Below the pieces are notes generated by a model, which saw only the letters and a program-made list of their open reading frames with translations, had not been told where the DNA came from and searched no databases. Position numbers and translations under genes: made by a program. Positions 40,553-48,905 of a stretch of 64,000 nt of DNA are shown in pieces. Every line of letters begins with the position of its first letter. Positions within the stretch are counted from its first letter, which is position 1. This DNA is from Phenylobacterium sp. Root1290 (GTDB lineage: Bacteria; Pseudomonadota; Alphaproteobacteria; Caulobacterales; Caulobacteraceae), in NCBI RefSeq assembly GCF_001425305.1, contig NZ_LMEE01000004.1, positions 124,001-188,000 of the forward strand. The letters run 5' to 3'.

Positions 40553-42844
40553 CTAGGCTTTGCAGTACTTCTCAAGATCCGCGTGATGGTCCCCGTCCAC
40601 GGTCTTCATAAGATGGAGTAGGGCGGCATTCGCGTCACGGCTCTCCTCCACCGTCATCGCTGACTGCGAGATTAGGTCGTCGAGATTGTCGGAGTGGGAT
40701 TCCACCTGCGTAAGACGCTCCAGGGCGTTGAGGCGGTGTAGGTCCAGATCCTTATGGCGTTCACAGAGTGTCTTCAACTTGTCGCTGATGTTGCCGCTCC
40801 GCGGCACTTTGAATGCGAGGAAAATTTCGAGAACGCGGCGCAGCACGTTGGGCATCATGAACGCGTAATCGAAATGCCCTTCGGCGGCCTCTTCAAACCT
40901 GAGAACTTTTTCGAAGAGATAGTGGTACTCGGACTCGTACTCGCGAAGATGCGCAGGCAGGTCGATAATGTTTGCGGTTCGCAGCATGGTCGATGCGGGC
41001 ACCGTGACGTCGATGAATTTCAGACGCGCCTTGACCTTATCAGGCTCCCCCCTTGCCCAGCCCTTCCAGTGCTTTTTGAACTCGTTCATGCACTGCTGGT
41101 TGTGGGTCAGCACGATTAGCTGCGCCGCACCGGAGAGGCGGTTGCGAACGAGGCTGCACGCGTAGTTCATCGCCTTCGTGTCGAGACTCGAAACCGGGTC
41201 GTCGATGACCACGATGAGGTCTTTTATTTTCCTGTCATCTGCCTCCAGCGTGGATAGGAAATAGCAGAGCGCGATGGCTGTCTTTTCGCCTTCGCTCGGC
41301 GCGCCGGTCACAAGGGAGCCGTGGCGATGAAGCTCGTAGCCGTCTTCGACGGCGACAATCGTCAGCTCGTCGTGCCCGAGATAGGACTTAACTAGCAGGT
41401 TGATTTTGTTGGCAGCCGGGCCGTGCTGCTGCACCTTGGCGCGTAGTTCGCTTACCCCTTCGTTGATTTTGGAGATGGCCGCTTCAGCCGCCTTTTCGTT
41501 GCCAACTCCTTCTTCGACCTCTTTGACGTGCTTTGCGTACTCGCTCGCAGTCTTGGCGACGAAGTGCCGCCGGATGTCCTCACGGGCTTTCGTCTGGTGG
41601 TCCACGAACGTGTCCACCATGTCGCTGTGCTGCTTGCAGATGTCGTTCACGGCCGCGCAGCTGTCCGAAAGCGCCTGCACACGCTGCTTCACGTCTTCGA
41701 TGCCGGGTAGGTTAGGTGTCACCGCGGTGGTTGGTGTCCTTTGTCGGGCGCGAAGACTTTTCAGCGCGCTGAGCAACAGCGGCGTGACATCGTCAAGCGC
41801 CGTTGTCAGCTTGCCCGCGGCCGCCTCAAATGGCGGCTGAAACTCGGCCGAAAGGGAGGCCGCGGCCGGTACCGCAGCCTTCGCAATGTTGAGGGCTTCA
41901 GCACAGCCATTTGCAGCGTTTATGGACGTGTTTAGGTCCGTGACAAACGCTGAAAGCTGGTCGTCGAACGCAGCAGTCAGGAGGGCTATTCGCTCCCCAG
42001 GAATATGGGACCCGCAATAGAGGCAGGATTCCAAGTTGTGGCTGACATGGTACTCGTGGCCATGCTGCGCCCAGGGGACCATCGTCGGGTGAGCAGCAAG
42101 CCCATCGACCACTATGCTTCCGATAGATTTCGGCACCAGCTCGGATGCGGAGCGGATGGCATCGAAAATGGCCTCTGCAGGGATGCCGACCGGATCCACC
42201 TTCGCGGGCGGCTCAGACCTCGCACATGTCGCAATAGCCGCATCCAAAACATCGTCGCTGAGCACGTCAGCGGCTGTCGCGCCCAGCTTCTCAACGTCCG
42301 ACATAAATTGCGTGGCTTCGTAGCGCGCTACTTGCCGCAGACGCTCTCGGATGTTGCCAGCGGTCAGTTTCTTGAACACCGCGAAGGCCTTCTCCCGCTC
42401 GCGAGCAACCTTGGATTCCCCCACAAGCTTTTGCTTGGCTGCAGGAAGTGTGGCCTCCAGTTCCTTGAGCTGTTGAGCAGCGTCGGCCTGGTCTGCGCCT
42501 ATGTAGAAGACTGGCGTTGCATGCCCGGTATCCCAACGCAGATTCCGTTCGATGAAGTCGCCATTGAAGACGCAGAAGCGTTTTTCGTGGCCTGCAAAGC
42601 TCTTCGGATAGTTGAGCCTAGAACCGTCTGACATCTCAATTTCGAACGTGCAGTTCGATGGGAGGCGATGTTGAACTTCGCCGCTCTGGAGCGCGGTAAA
42701 GACGCGTGACAGCGTCGATTTTCCCGACCCGTTGAAGCCGTAGAATAGGTTGAATTGCTTCAAATCAAGGCTAGCTGTTGTAGCCTTCCGCTCGGCGAGT
42801 ACCGCAGCGTCTTTAAGCAGTCGGATGTTGCAGACTTTTACCAC
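40553..42844 (-). CDS. rloC: RloC-like DNA-break-responsive anticodon nuclease
   Basis: The 763-aa protein is an AAA_13/ABC-type ATPase: Walker A GFNGSGKST (36-44), signature APSEGEKTAIAL (about 515), Walker B IVVIDDPVSSLD (about 547) and His switch VLTHNQQ. The ATPase halves are separated by a long helical insert with a CLYC zinc hook (about 275), the hallmark of RloC and Rad50-like proteins. The C-terminus has R-x3-E in VLRRVLEIF (about 671) and a His in VESHSDN (about 716), matching the PrrC/RloC anticodon-nuclease triad order R-x3-E...H. The GTG at 42844 begins the family N-terminus; an ATG at 42967 would add 41 residues of unlike sequence. It lies downstream of a restriction-modification pair. 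Confidence 0.82.
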   Translation of the reverse strand: MVKVCNIRLLKDAAVLAERKATTASLDLKQFNLFYGFNGSGKSTLSRVFTALQSGEVQHRLPSNCTFEIEMSDGSRLNYPKSFAGHEKRFCVFNGDFIERNLRWDTGHATPVFYIGADQADAAQQLKELEATLPAAKQKLVGESKVAREREKAFAVFKKLTAGNIRERLRQVARYEATQFMSDVEKLGATAADVLSDDVLDAAIATCARSEPPAKVDPVGIPAEAIFDAIRSASELVPKSIGSIVVDGLAAHPTMVPWAQHGHEYHVSHNLESCLYCGSHIPGERIALLTAAFDDQLSAFVTDLNTSINAANGCAEALNIAKAAVPAAASLSAEFQPPFEAAAGKLTTALDDVTPLLLSALKSLRARQRTPTTAVTPNLPGIEDVKQRVQALSDSCAAVNDICKQHSDMVDTFVDHQTKAREDIRRHFVAKTASEYAKHVKEVEEGVGNEKAAEAAISKINEGVSELRAKVQQHGPAANKINLLVKSYLGHDELTIVAVEDGYELHRHGSLVTGAPSEGEKTAIALCYFLSTLEADDRKIKDLIVVIDDPVSSLDTKAMNYACSLVRNRLSGAAQLIVLTHNQQCMNEFKKHWKGWARGEPDKVKARLKFIDVTVPASTMLRTANIIDLPAHLREYESEYHYLFEKVLRFEEAAEGHFDYAFMMPNVLRRVLEIFLAFKVPRSGNISDKLKTLCERHKDLDLHRLNALERLTQVESHSDNLDDLISQSAMTVEESRDANAALLHLMKTVDGDHHADLEKYCKA

Positions 42845-43003
42845 GGCCGCCCCCAGCGCGTTTTCCGGTCGGTAGAGAGGTTGGCGAGGGACCGGATTAG
42901 CTTTACTAGCTCGCAAGGTCCGGTTGTAAAGCGAAGCTTGCTCCGCATGGGTGCGGCCTTCGTACACTCTTTCGCCGACCGCACACCGTTGCTGCGCCAG
43001 GCT

Positions 43004-43720
43004 CTAGCTGTCGGTGTCGCCTTCGACCTGCACTGAGGCCGCGCCGCCGAGCGCTTCGTATCGGCGCTCGGCCAGCCATTGCAGTCGCTTGGCCTGGGTC
43101 TGCAGGACCCTGCGCAGGCCACCTTGAACCCTGCGTTCGGAGATCACCTGGGCCAGTCGGGAGATGATCAGCGCCCGGCGCGCAAGACGGAAGTCCGGGT
43201 GAGAGCGGAGTTCGTAGACGCGCTCGGAGACGATGCAGCCGCGGTAGGAAGGGGGCGCTGTGACGGCGAGCTGGCCGGGAGGAGGATCCTTCTCGTTGAG
43301 AATCGCCTTGAACCGTGAGCCGGCTACGGCCTCCTTGGTGATGAGGCGTTCCAGCGCATCGAGATGCTGGCGGGCCAAGGGGTCCTTTCCGGAGGTCTCC
43401 TGGAAGGCGGGGAGCGGCCAGACCTCGATCTCGTAGACCTCGAACGGATCAAGGACCGACATGGCCACCGCGTCCGTGCGTTGGTTGGTCAGGTGCCGGC
43501 GGATGCGGGTCCGCAGCATCTCATTGGTCTGGCCGACATAGATTGGCTCGCCGTCATAGTCGAAGAACGCATAGACGCCCCACTTGTAGTGGCCGACCCG
43601 TCGCGTCACGCCAGTCGGATCCTCGAACAAGGCGTCCAGGAAGGCCGTCAGATTTGTGCGAAGGTCTTCCGTCTCGAAGGGCGGGACGTGGACATCGTCG
43701 GGGCGCTTCAAGCCCGCCAT
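43004..43720 (-). CDS. Eco29kI-like GIY-YIG type II restriction endonuclease
   Basis: A 238-aa protein with a GIY-YIG nuclease core: GVYAFFDYDGEPIYVGQTNE (GIY and YIG strands), the catalytic Arg/His helix LRTRIRRHLT, the metal-binding Glu in DALERLITKEAV and Asn in KAILNEKDPPP. The N- and C-terminal extensions resemble Eco29kI-family enzymes, which cleave CCGCGG; the same specificity here is inference. ATG 43720 is preferred because it lies inside the methylase end (13-base overlap), which gives coupled expression after the protective methylase. The upstream in-frame ATG at 43747 is less likely. Confidence 0.88.
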   Translation of the reverse strand: MAGLKRPDDVHVPPFETEDLRTNLTAFLDALFEDPTGVTRRVGHYKWGVYAFFDYDGEPIYVGQTNEMLRTRIRRHLTNQRTDAVAMSVLDPFEVYEIEVWPLPAFQETSGKDPLARQHLDALERLITKEAVAGSRFKAILNEKDPPPGQLAVTAPPSYRGCIVSERVYELRSHPDFRLARRALIISRLAQVISERRVQGGLRRVLQTQAKRLQWLAERRYEALGGAASVQVEGDTDS

Positions 43721-44877
43721 GCAACGCGCTCGCCTGGGTTTTCGCACTGATCGGCCGCCTCGCCGAGAACAGGCTCGAAGATGTGCTTGGCCAGGTAGCG
43801 CACGACCGGTGCAGCCACCCCGTCGCCGGTAAGATGATAGGCCTCGTTGTAGTTGCGCGGCAGGCGGTAGTTGTCGTCGAGCCCCATCAATCGCGCGGTT
43901 TCCCGCGACGAGATGAGGCGCGAGCGGACCCGCAGGCCGTCGACTACGAGGATGACCTGGCGGCTGGATCCGCCCGCAGGGGTCCGCAGGCAGCCTGCGA
44001 CGTCATCGAACCTGACTTCGGCGCGCTGAACCTTGCGACCGGCCTCATCGAGACGCGTCCGACGATAGACGCCGCCGACAACCCGCCGTCCGGCCCGCCG
44101 GGCGGCGTCGACCTTGGCGAGGTTCACCGGCGACATCATGTCCAGGAGCTTTTTGGTCTCTGCCTGATTGTGCCAGCCGACGCTCTCGGGATTCTCTTCG
44201 ATGACCTCGGCGAAGGTGCTGGTCCGCCGCTCTGGCGATGGCAGGTTCCACCAGACCATGTGCTCGCGGACTTCTATCGGCAGGTTGTCGATCGCGCGGC
44301 AAAGCGCCCGTGTGTGGAACGGCGCGATCGGCTCGGGCGTGAGGAGTTGCGGGTCGATATCGAGATCGTCTCGCACGCCGACCACAAAGAGCCGCGGGCG
44401 TGATTGGGGAACAAAGAGATCGGCGTTGATCACCAGCGCGCCGGCGCGATAGCCGGCCGCCTTGAAGGTCCGGCAGATCGCCTCGAAGTCCTTGCCGCTA
44501 TGCGAGGTGAGCGTGCCGCAGACATTCTCCACGGCGACGATAGCCGGGGCGCGTCCGTCTGCGATCAGCTCGGAAATCACCTTCCAGAACGGATAGAAGC
44601 TGCCGGAGCGCTCGCCGCCGAGGCCGGCACCTACTCCTGCCAGCGACAGGTCCTGGCAGGGAAAGGAGCCCCAGACCAAGTCGGCGACGCCCGGCAACAT
44701 GTCGGCGGTGACTGCGCGTACATCGCCGACATGCAGCTCTCCCCCCGTGCCCCAGTTGGCCTGGTAGGAGAGGCCCTTCTTCGGATCGAAGTCGTTGGCG
44801 AAGAGGCAGTTCCAGGTCTCGCCCAGGCCGGCACGCGCCATGCCGCCGCCCGCAAAGAACTCGTAGAAGCTAGCCAT
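43708..44877 (-). CDS. DNA cytosine-5 methyltransferase (type II)
   Basis: A 389-aa C5-methyltransferase. Motif I is FYEFFAGGGMARAGLG at the N-terminus, the catalytic Cys lies in SFPCQDLSLAGVG (motif IV), ENV follows in VAVENVCG (motif VI), QSRPRLFVVG is motif VIII, and the C-terminal motifs IX-X include RETARLMGLDD and GDGVAAPVVRYLA. It would protect the host from the adjacent GIY-YIG enzyme. A GGGAGG site lies 8 bases before the ATG. The start overlaps the upstream RHH gene by 8 bases and the end overlaps the nuclease start, so the three genes form one unit. Confidence 0.95.
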   Translation of the reverse strand: MASFYEFFAGGGMARAGLGETWNCLFANDFDPKKGLSYQANWGTGGELHVGDVRAVTADMLPGVADLVWGSFPCQDLSLAGVGAGLGGERSGSFYPFWKVISELIADGRAPAIVAVENVCGTLTSHSGKDFEAICRTFKAAGYRAGALVINADLFVPQSRPRLFVVGVRDDLDIDPQLLTPEPIAPFHTRALCRAIDNLPIEVREHMVWWNLPSPERRTSTFAEVIEENPESVGWHNQAETKKLLDMMSPVNLAKVDAARRAGRRVVGGVYRRTRLDEAGRKVQRAEVRFDDVAGCLRTPAGGSSRQVILVVDGLRVRSRLISSRETARLMGLDDNYRLPRNYNEAYHLTGDGVAAPVVRYLAKHIFEPVLGEAADQCENPGERVAWRA

Positions 44878-45118
44878 GGCGGCGACCTCCCGTTGCAGGG
44901 TCTAAGCGCGCAGCCTCGCGCGCCAGCTTTTCTTCGACCGCTTCGGTTAGCCAAGTGTTGCGCGAGACGTGGCCCGGCCGTGCCGCACGCGCTTCGTCGA
45001 TCGCTGCGAAGGTCGGCGCGGAAAGCCGCAGGTTGATGCGGTCCAGGTCCCGGACGCTCGGCGAGGTCGAAGAATCGATCATGGCGCCACGCTGGCGCCC
45101 TCCCGGCGCCATGTCCAT
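44870..45118 (-). CDS. Ribbon-helix-helix protein, putative controller of the R-M operon
   Basis: An 82-aa protein with a ribbon-helix-helix core: RINLRLSAPTFAAIDEARAA, then GHVSRNTWLTEAVEEKLARE, the strand and two helices of a MetJ/Arc-type DNA-binding dimer. The C-terminal tail is short. ATG 45118 has AAGAGA just upstream; ATG 45082 would trim 12 residues and is also possible. It overlaps the methylase start by 8 bases. By analogy with C proteins it may time methylase and nuclease expression, although classical C proteins are helix-turn-helix. An antitoxin-like role is the alternative. Confidence 0.75.
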   Translation of the reverse strand: MDMAPGGRQRGAMIDSSTSPSVRDLDRINLRLSAPTFAAIDEARAARPGHVSRNTWLTEAVEEKLAREAARLDPATGGRRHG

Positions 45119-45235
45119 AGTTCTCTTTTCGTTCCGCTGAATGCAAGTGAAGATTGCTTTGCGTTAGACTGTCGCATTCGTTGAGTCGGAAAACCGCCGC
45201 TGCCTATCAAGCTGTTCGACATCGAAGTCCGCCGC

Positions 45236-45796
45236 GTGGTGGCTGGAGGCGCTCTCGACGATCTCCCCACTGAGGTCGCCGACGCCGCTGGCGACGAGGG
45301 CTATCTGCGTGGCAACAGTCGCTATGCGGACCATCGTGGGTGGCTCTGGGACGACGTGCGCGACGCGTTGAAGGTGGAAGCAGCGGTCGTCGACCAGATT
45401 GCCGCCGTCCCGGTCTCAGCTGAGGCCGAGGCCGCCTTCGAGGCGCAACGAGACCTGGACAGCGAGGGAGCCGAGGCGCTGTGGGGCTTAGACGTAGGCG
45501 TGGCGTCTGCGGTGATTGCGCTATCGGCACTCCGCGCCATGCCGTTCATCAGCTGCAACGCTGGATCATTCGGCGGAGTTCATGCCGCAAGCCGGCCGTA
45601 TGTCGCCTTCTACATCGCTGAGGCGTCGCCGGATTTACTCTTGGCCTTGGCCGAGAGAGCTGGAGTCGGGCTCGAGGTCCAAGACGGCGTCCTGTGCCTT
45701 TACGGGCGAACCATCCTCGATCTGATGCAGTTCGCCAGCGTGGCCGAAGCTCAGAGCCGCTCATCGGACAAGTTCCTGCGTGTCGGAAGCACCTGA
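45236..45796 (+). CDS. Hypothetical protein divergent from the R-M operon (186 aa)
   Basis: A 186-residue acidic protein with no recognised family. The N-terminal part is helical and acidic; the middle has a hydrophobic stretch (VASAVIALSALRAMPFISCNAG) and the C-terminal half looks alpha/beta (YVAFYIAEASPDLLLALAERAG, VGLEVQDGVLCLYGRTILDL). The frame is open upstream to 45185 and a natural-looking N-terminus (LPIKLFDIEVRRV) could begin at CTG 45200. It is transcribed divergently from the RHH-methylase-nuclease unit across about 115 bases, so a defence or regulatory link is possible but unsupported by motif. Confidence 0.65.
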   Translation: MVAGGALDDLPTEVADAAGDEGYLRGNSRYADHRGWLWDDVRDALKVEAAVVDQIAAVPVSAEAEAAFEAQRDLDSEGAEALWGLDVGVASAVIALSALRAMPFISCNAGSFGGVHAASRPYVAFYIAEASPDLLLALAERAGVGLEVQDGVLCLYGRTILDLMQFASVAEAQSRSSDKFLRVGST

Positions 45797-45940
45797 CCTC
45801 AAGTTGCCGCTTGCATGGGGCGGGAGCGGTTGAGGCTGACGCTCCCGCCAGCGGACCTCACTAGTGTCCCCTTCTCGGCTTCGACCCAACTTCCGCTGAT
45901 GGCGCTTAGCGGTCTGACGAAAGCACTTTGCTTCGATAGT

Positions 45941-47296
45941 TCACTCACCGTCGGTCGCCGCCGGTTCCCGCGAAGGGACGCGGAGGCGGCACACGAGCCC
46001 TTCAGGCCGGAACTCAAGCTCGGCTGGCGCACCTAGTTCCCCAGCAAGGCCTCGCCCTAGCAGCCGCGATCCAAAACCAGAGCGTGTCGGTGTGATCACC
46101 TCCGGACCGCCCATTTCGCGCCATTCCACTAGCGCCCCCTGCCCGTCATCAGCCGCCCACTGAACCTTGACTTCCCCGGCCGGTGTCGAGAGCGCGCCAT
46201 ACTTGGTCGCGTTGGTCGCGAGTTCATGCAGGGCCATGGACAGCGCTACCGTCGCCCCCGTCGGCACCCAGATCTGCGGCCCCTCAACCTCGACCCGATT
46301 GGCATGAGCATACGGTGCGATCGCCGTCGTCACGATGTCGCTGAGATAGGCTCCCTCCCAGGCGCGCTTGATCAGAACGTCGTGCGCCGCCGAGAGCGCC
46401 ATCAGCCGCCCGTTCAGCGAGGCTTCGCGCTCAGCGTCCACCTCCCTGAGTGTCTGGCTGATAACAGACTGCACTGTCGCGAGCGTGTTCTTCACTCGGT
46501 GATTGAGCTCTCCGATCAGCAGCGCCTGTCGCCGTTCAAACCTGCGCCGTTCGGTGACGTCCTGTGCGGTCCCGATGTGTCCGGCGAACGCATTGCCGCG
46601 AAAGCGCGGCCGGCCATGAAGATGGATGACGCGCAAGCTGCCATCGGCGTGACGAAAGCCGCCTTCGTATTCGAACGGGCTGGCGGCTTGGCGCGCCTGG
46701 CGCAAGGTGGTCAGCAGCCGCTCAAAGTCTGCTCCGTCAACGGCCTCCAGCCAACCGTCCCCCAGCAGCACTTCACGGTTTCGACCGAGCGTCTCGACCA
46801 TCGCCTCGTTTATGAACGTCAGTGTGCCGCCCGCCCCGCTCGCCCACGCCGCCGCCGGCATGTTGTCCGCCAAGGTACGGAAGTGGTGTTCGCTATCGGC
46901 GAGCTCGCGCTCGGCTTCCCGAACCTCCGTGATGTCTCTCCAGACTGCGCCGACGCCGCCGTTCAGGGGGAAGACCTGGACCAGCAACAGTCGCAGCTGA
47001 CCCCGGCGCGGAAAAGTCGCCTCGGCCTCCTCGGGCGAATGCGTTTCCCGAACCCGGCAACAGAGCACGCCGAAGGGACTGCCCCTCGAAACACGAGGAA
47101 AATTCCAGAGCGATCGCCCGACGATCTGCGACCGAGGCCGCTGCAGGAAGCTCACCGCGGCAGGATTGCAGTCGATGCACATCCAGTCGGCGTCAAACTG
47201 AAGGAAGCTCTCGCTTAGTCCGTCAAGGAACTCGCGGGGAAGCATCGGACGCGACGCCTCTGGCCCGAAATGCTCGTCGTATGCGCCATCTTCCAT
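45941..47296 (-). CDS. PAS-containing HWE/HisKA_2-type sensor histidine kinase
   Basis: A 451-aa soluble kinase. Two PAS-like domains span about 25-125 and 130-250 (SFLQFDADWMCIDCNPAAVSFL; MPAAAWASGAGGTLTFINEAM, ending in the PAC element GTAQDVTERRRFERRQ). The phospho-acceptor helix LLIGELNHRVKNTLATVQS is characteristic of HWE kinases, and the ATPase domain has LHELATNATKYGALS and GFGSRLLGRGL. ATG 47296 is used because the sequence upstream is Pro/Arg-rich and weak. No response regulator is adjacent. HWE kinases commonly feed the PhyR general stress pathway in this class, which would fit the stress genes beside it; that link is inference. Confidence 0.9.
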   Translation of the reverse strand: MEDGAYDEHFGPEASRPMLPREFLDGLSESFLQFDADWMCIDCNPAAVSFLQRPRSQIVGRSLWNFPRVSRGSPFGVLCCRVRETHSPEEAEATFPRRGQLRLLLVQVFPLNGGVGAVWRDITEVREAERELADSEHHFRTLADNMPAAAWASGAGGTLTFINEAMVETLGRNREVLLGDGWLEAVDGADFERLLTTLRQARQAASPFEYEGGFRHADGSLRVIHLHGRPRFRGNAFAGHIGTAQDVTERRRFERRQALLIGELNHRVKNTLATVQSVISQTLREVDAEREASLNGRLMALSAAHDVLIKRAWEGAYLSDIVTTAIAPYAHANRVEVEGPQIWVPTGATVALSMALHELATNATKYGALSTPAGEVKVQWAADDGQGALVEWREMGGPEVITPTRSGFGSRLLGRGLAGELGAPAELEFRPEGLVCRLRVPSREPAATDGE

Positions 47297-47601
47297 GACG
47301 CAAGGTTGCTGCCGGCCAGAGAGGAGTTCAATCGGGTGTGGGCCCCAGCGCCAAGGTGCGGAACAATTTCGAACCGGCGACTTTGGCGCTCGCTTCAGCC
47401 AACTGCCGACCGCGATCAAAGTCTATTTGGGCGCTGCGCACCGCCGCCGAAACTTGGCGAAGCGGAGGCTTAGCTGCGAACCATGCCGGTCCGTGAGACG
47501 CCGTGAGCGCCGCCGCGGACCGGCGCAGGCGCGTCTCCGAAGAGGTGAAGGAACCATGGCCCGCCTCATGGTTTTCCATCCCATCTCTGGGAGAACCTCA
47601 C

Positions 47602-47946
47602 ATGATCAAGACGATGATCGGCGTCGCGGCCATCGCGACGCTGCTGGCGGCCTGCGGCCAGAAAACGGCTGAAGCGGACAACACCAACGGCCCGGTCGTG
47701 GCCGCCTCGGAGAGCCCCCGCAACGAAGCGGTGGACACCACCCCGACCCAAGACGCCGCCGCCCTGACCCCCGGCGCCAACTCGTTCACCGAAGCTCAGG
47801 CCAAGGGCGCGATTGAGGCGTCGGGCTACACCGGGGTCAGCGCTCTGACGCAGGACGCCAACGGCGTCTGGTCGGGCACCGCAACCAAGGACGGAGCCGA
47901 GGCCAAGGTCGCCGTCGACTACAAGGGCGTCGTCAGCGCGTCTTGA
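47602..47946 (+). CDS. Small lipoprotein, stress-associated (114 aa)
   Basis: ATG 47602 follows GGGAGAA by 8 bases. The N-terminus is a lipoprotein signal (MIKTMIGVAAIATLLAAC) with lipobox LAAC, followed by a Thr/Asn/Pro-rich linker. A C-terminal domain of about 55 residues (FTEAQAKGAIEASGYTGVSAL, WSGTATKDGAEAKVAVDYKGV) resembles PepSY-like repeats seen in small periplasmic proteins. A GGAAC motif at 47550 with GGTT 15 bases on could be an off-spaced EcfG promoter. The general-stress protein gene starts 44 bases after the stop. Confidence 0.82.
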   Translation: MIKTMIGVAAIATLLAACGQKTAEADNTNGPVVAASESPRNEAVDTTPTQDAAALTPGANSFTEAQAKGAIEASGYTGVSALTQDANGVWSGTATKDGAEAKVAVDYKGVVSAS

Positions 47947-47990
47947 TCGCGCCGCCTCGCCAGTCCCCCGAAATCAGGAAACCAAATCCG

Positions 47991-48743
47991 ATGAGCAAGA
48001 CCATTACGCGGCTGTTCGACAGCCACACCGCCGCCCTCTCCGCCGTCGAGGAACTCGAGCGTGCCGGCCTCGACCACGACAAGATCAGCATCATCTCCAA
48101 CAACACCGACAATTGGCACGATGGCCATAAGCATGCCGGCGAGCGCGCGGGCGTGCTGGGCGATCGCAATGGCGACGGCGAAAACGACGTCGCCGACGGC
48201 GCCGGCAAGGGCGCCACGACCGGCGGCCTTCTGGGCGGCGGGGCTGGCCTGCTCGCCGGCCTCGGCATGCTGGCGATCCCCGGCCTTGGTCCGGTCGTCG
48301 CGGCCGGCTGGCTGGCCTCGACGGCTGTGGGCGCCGCCATCGGCGCGGCCGCAGGCGGCGCGACGGGAGGCCTTCTGGGCGCTCTCAAGGAAGCGGGCCA
48401 CACCGATGATGAAGCCAACGTCTATTCCGAAGGCGTGCGGCGCGGCGGCACCCTCGTGAGCGTCAAAGCGCACGATGACGAAGTCGCCACGGTCGAGGCC
48501 ATTCTCGATGGCCAGCGCGGCGTCACCGCCACGACCCGGGGCGACGCCTATCGCCAGTCGGGCTGGTCGCGCTTCGATGAACGCGCCGATCCGTACGGCG
48601 TGGAAGAAATCGCTCGCGAGCGCGCGCTCTACCTGGGCGAGACCCGCTCCTTCAGCGGCCTCGAGCCGACTGACAGGTCCATCGACGACGGCGCCGCCGA
48701 ACCTCGCCCGATCGGCAGCCCTGGCCTGAACCGTCCGGTCTAA
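47991..48743 (+). CDS. General stress protein 17M-like (YflT domain) protein
   Basis: A 250-aa protein. The N-terminal 35 residues match the YflT/GSP17M pattern (ITRLFDSHTAALSAVEELERAG, ISIISNN). A Gly/Ala-rich hydrophobic hairpin (about 65-125, GGLLGGGAGLLAGLGMLAIPG and AAGWLASTAVGAAIGAAAGG) probably inserts in a membrane. The pattern of the first domain recurs after it (YSEGVRRGGTLVSVKAHDDEVATVEAIL), then a disordered acidic tail. AGGAAA precedes ATG 47991. It is expressed with the lipoprotein and ends at a strong terminator. Confidence 0.85.
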   Translation: MSKTITRLFDSHTAALSAVEELERAGLDHDKISIISNNTDNWHDGHKHAGERAGVLGDRNGDGENDVADGAGKGATTGGLLGGGAGLLAGLGMLAIPGLGPVVAAGWLASTAVGAAIGAAAGGATGGLLGALKEAGHTDDEANVYSEGVRRGGTLVSVKAHDDEVATVEAILDGQRGVTATTRGDAYRQSGWSRFDERADPYGVEEIARERALYLGETRSFSGLEPTDRSIDDGAAEPRPIGSPGLNRPV

Positions 48744-48788
48744 ACCGGCAAAGCTGGCGCCTGTCTAACTGTCAGTTACCGGGCGCCC

Positions 48789-48830
48789 AGCGCCGCGTGG
48801 CCTGTCCCCGCCACGCGGCGCTCCCTTTTT
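48789..48830 (+). terminator. Rho-independent terminator
   Basis: A perfect 13-bp GC-rich stem (arms 48789-48801 and 48810-48822, core CGCCGCGTGG) with an 8-base loop, followed by CCCTTTTT. It ends the lipoprotein/stress-protein operon and separates it from the convergent relaxase gene. Confidence 0.92.
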
Positions 48831-48905
48831 GGGATGAACCGCCGAGCCGGCGCGCTTCTCCTCGCCGCGCGAGATCGTCGCCGGACCAATCGCCCGGCAA
48901 CGGGA

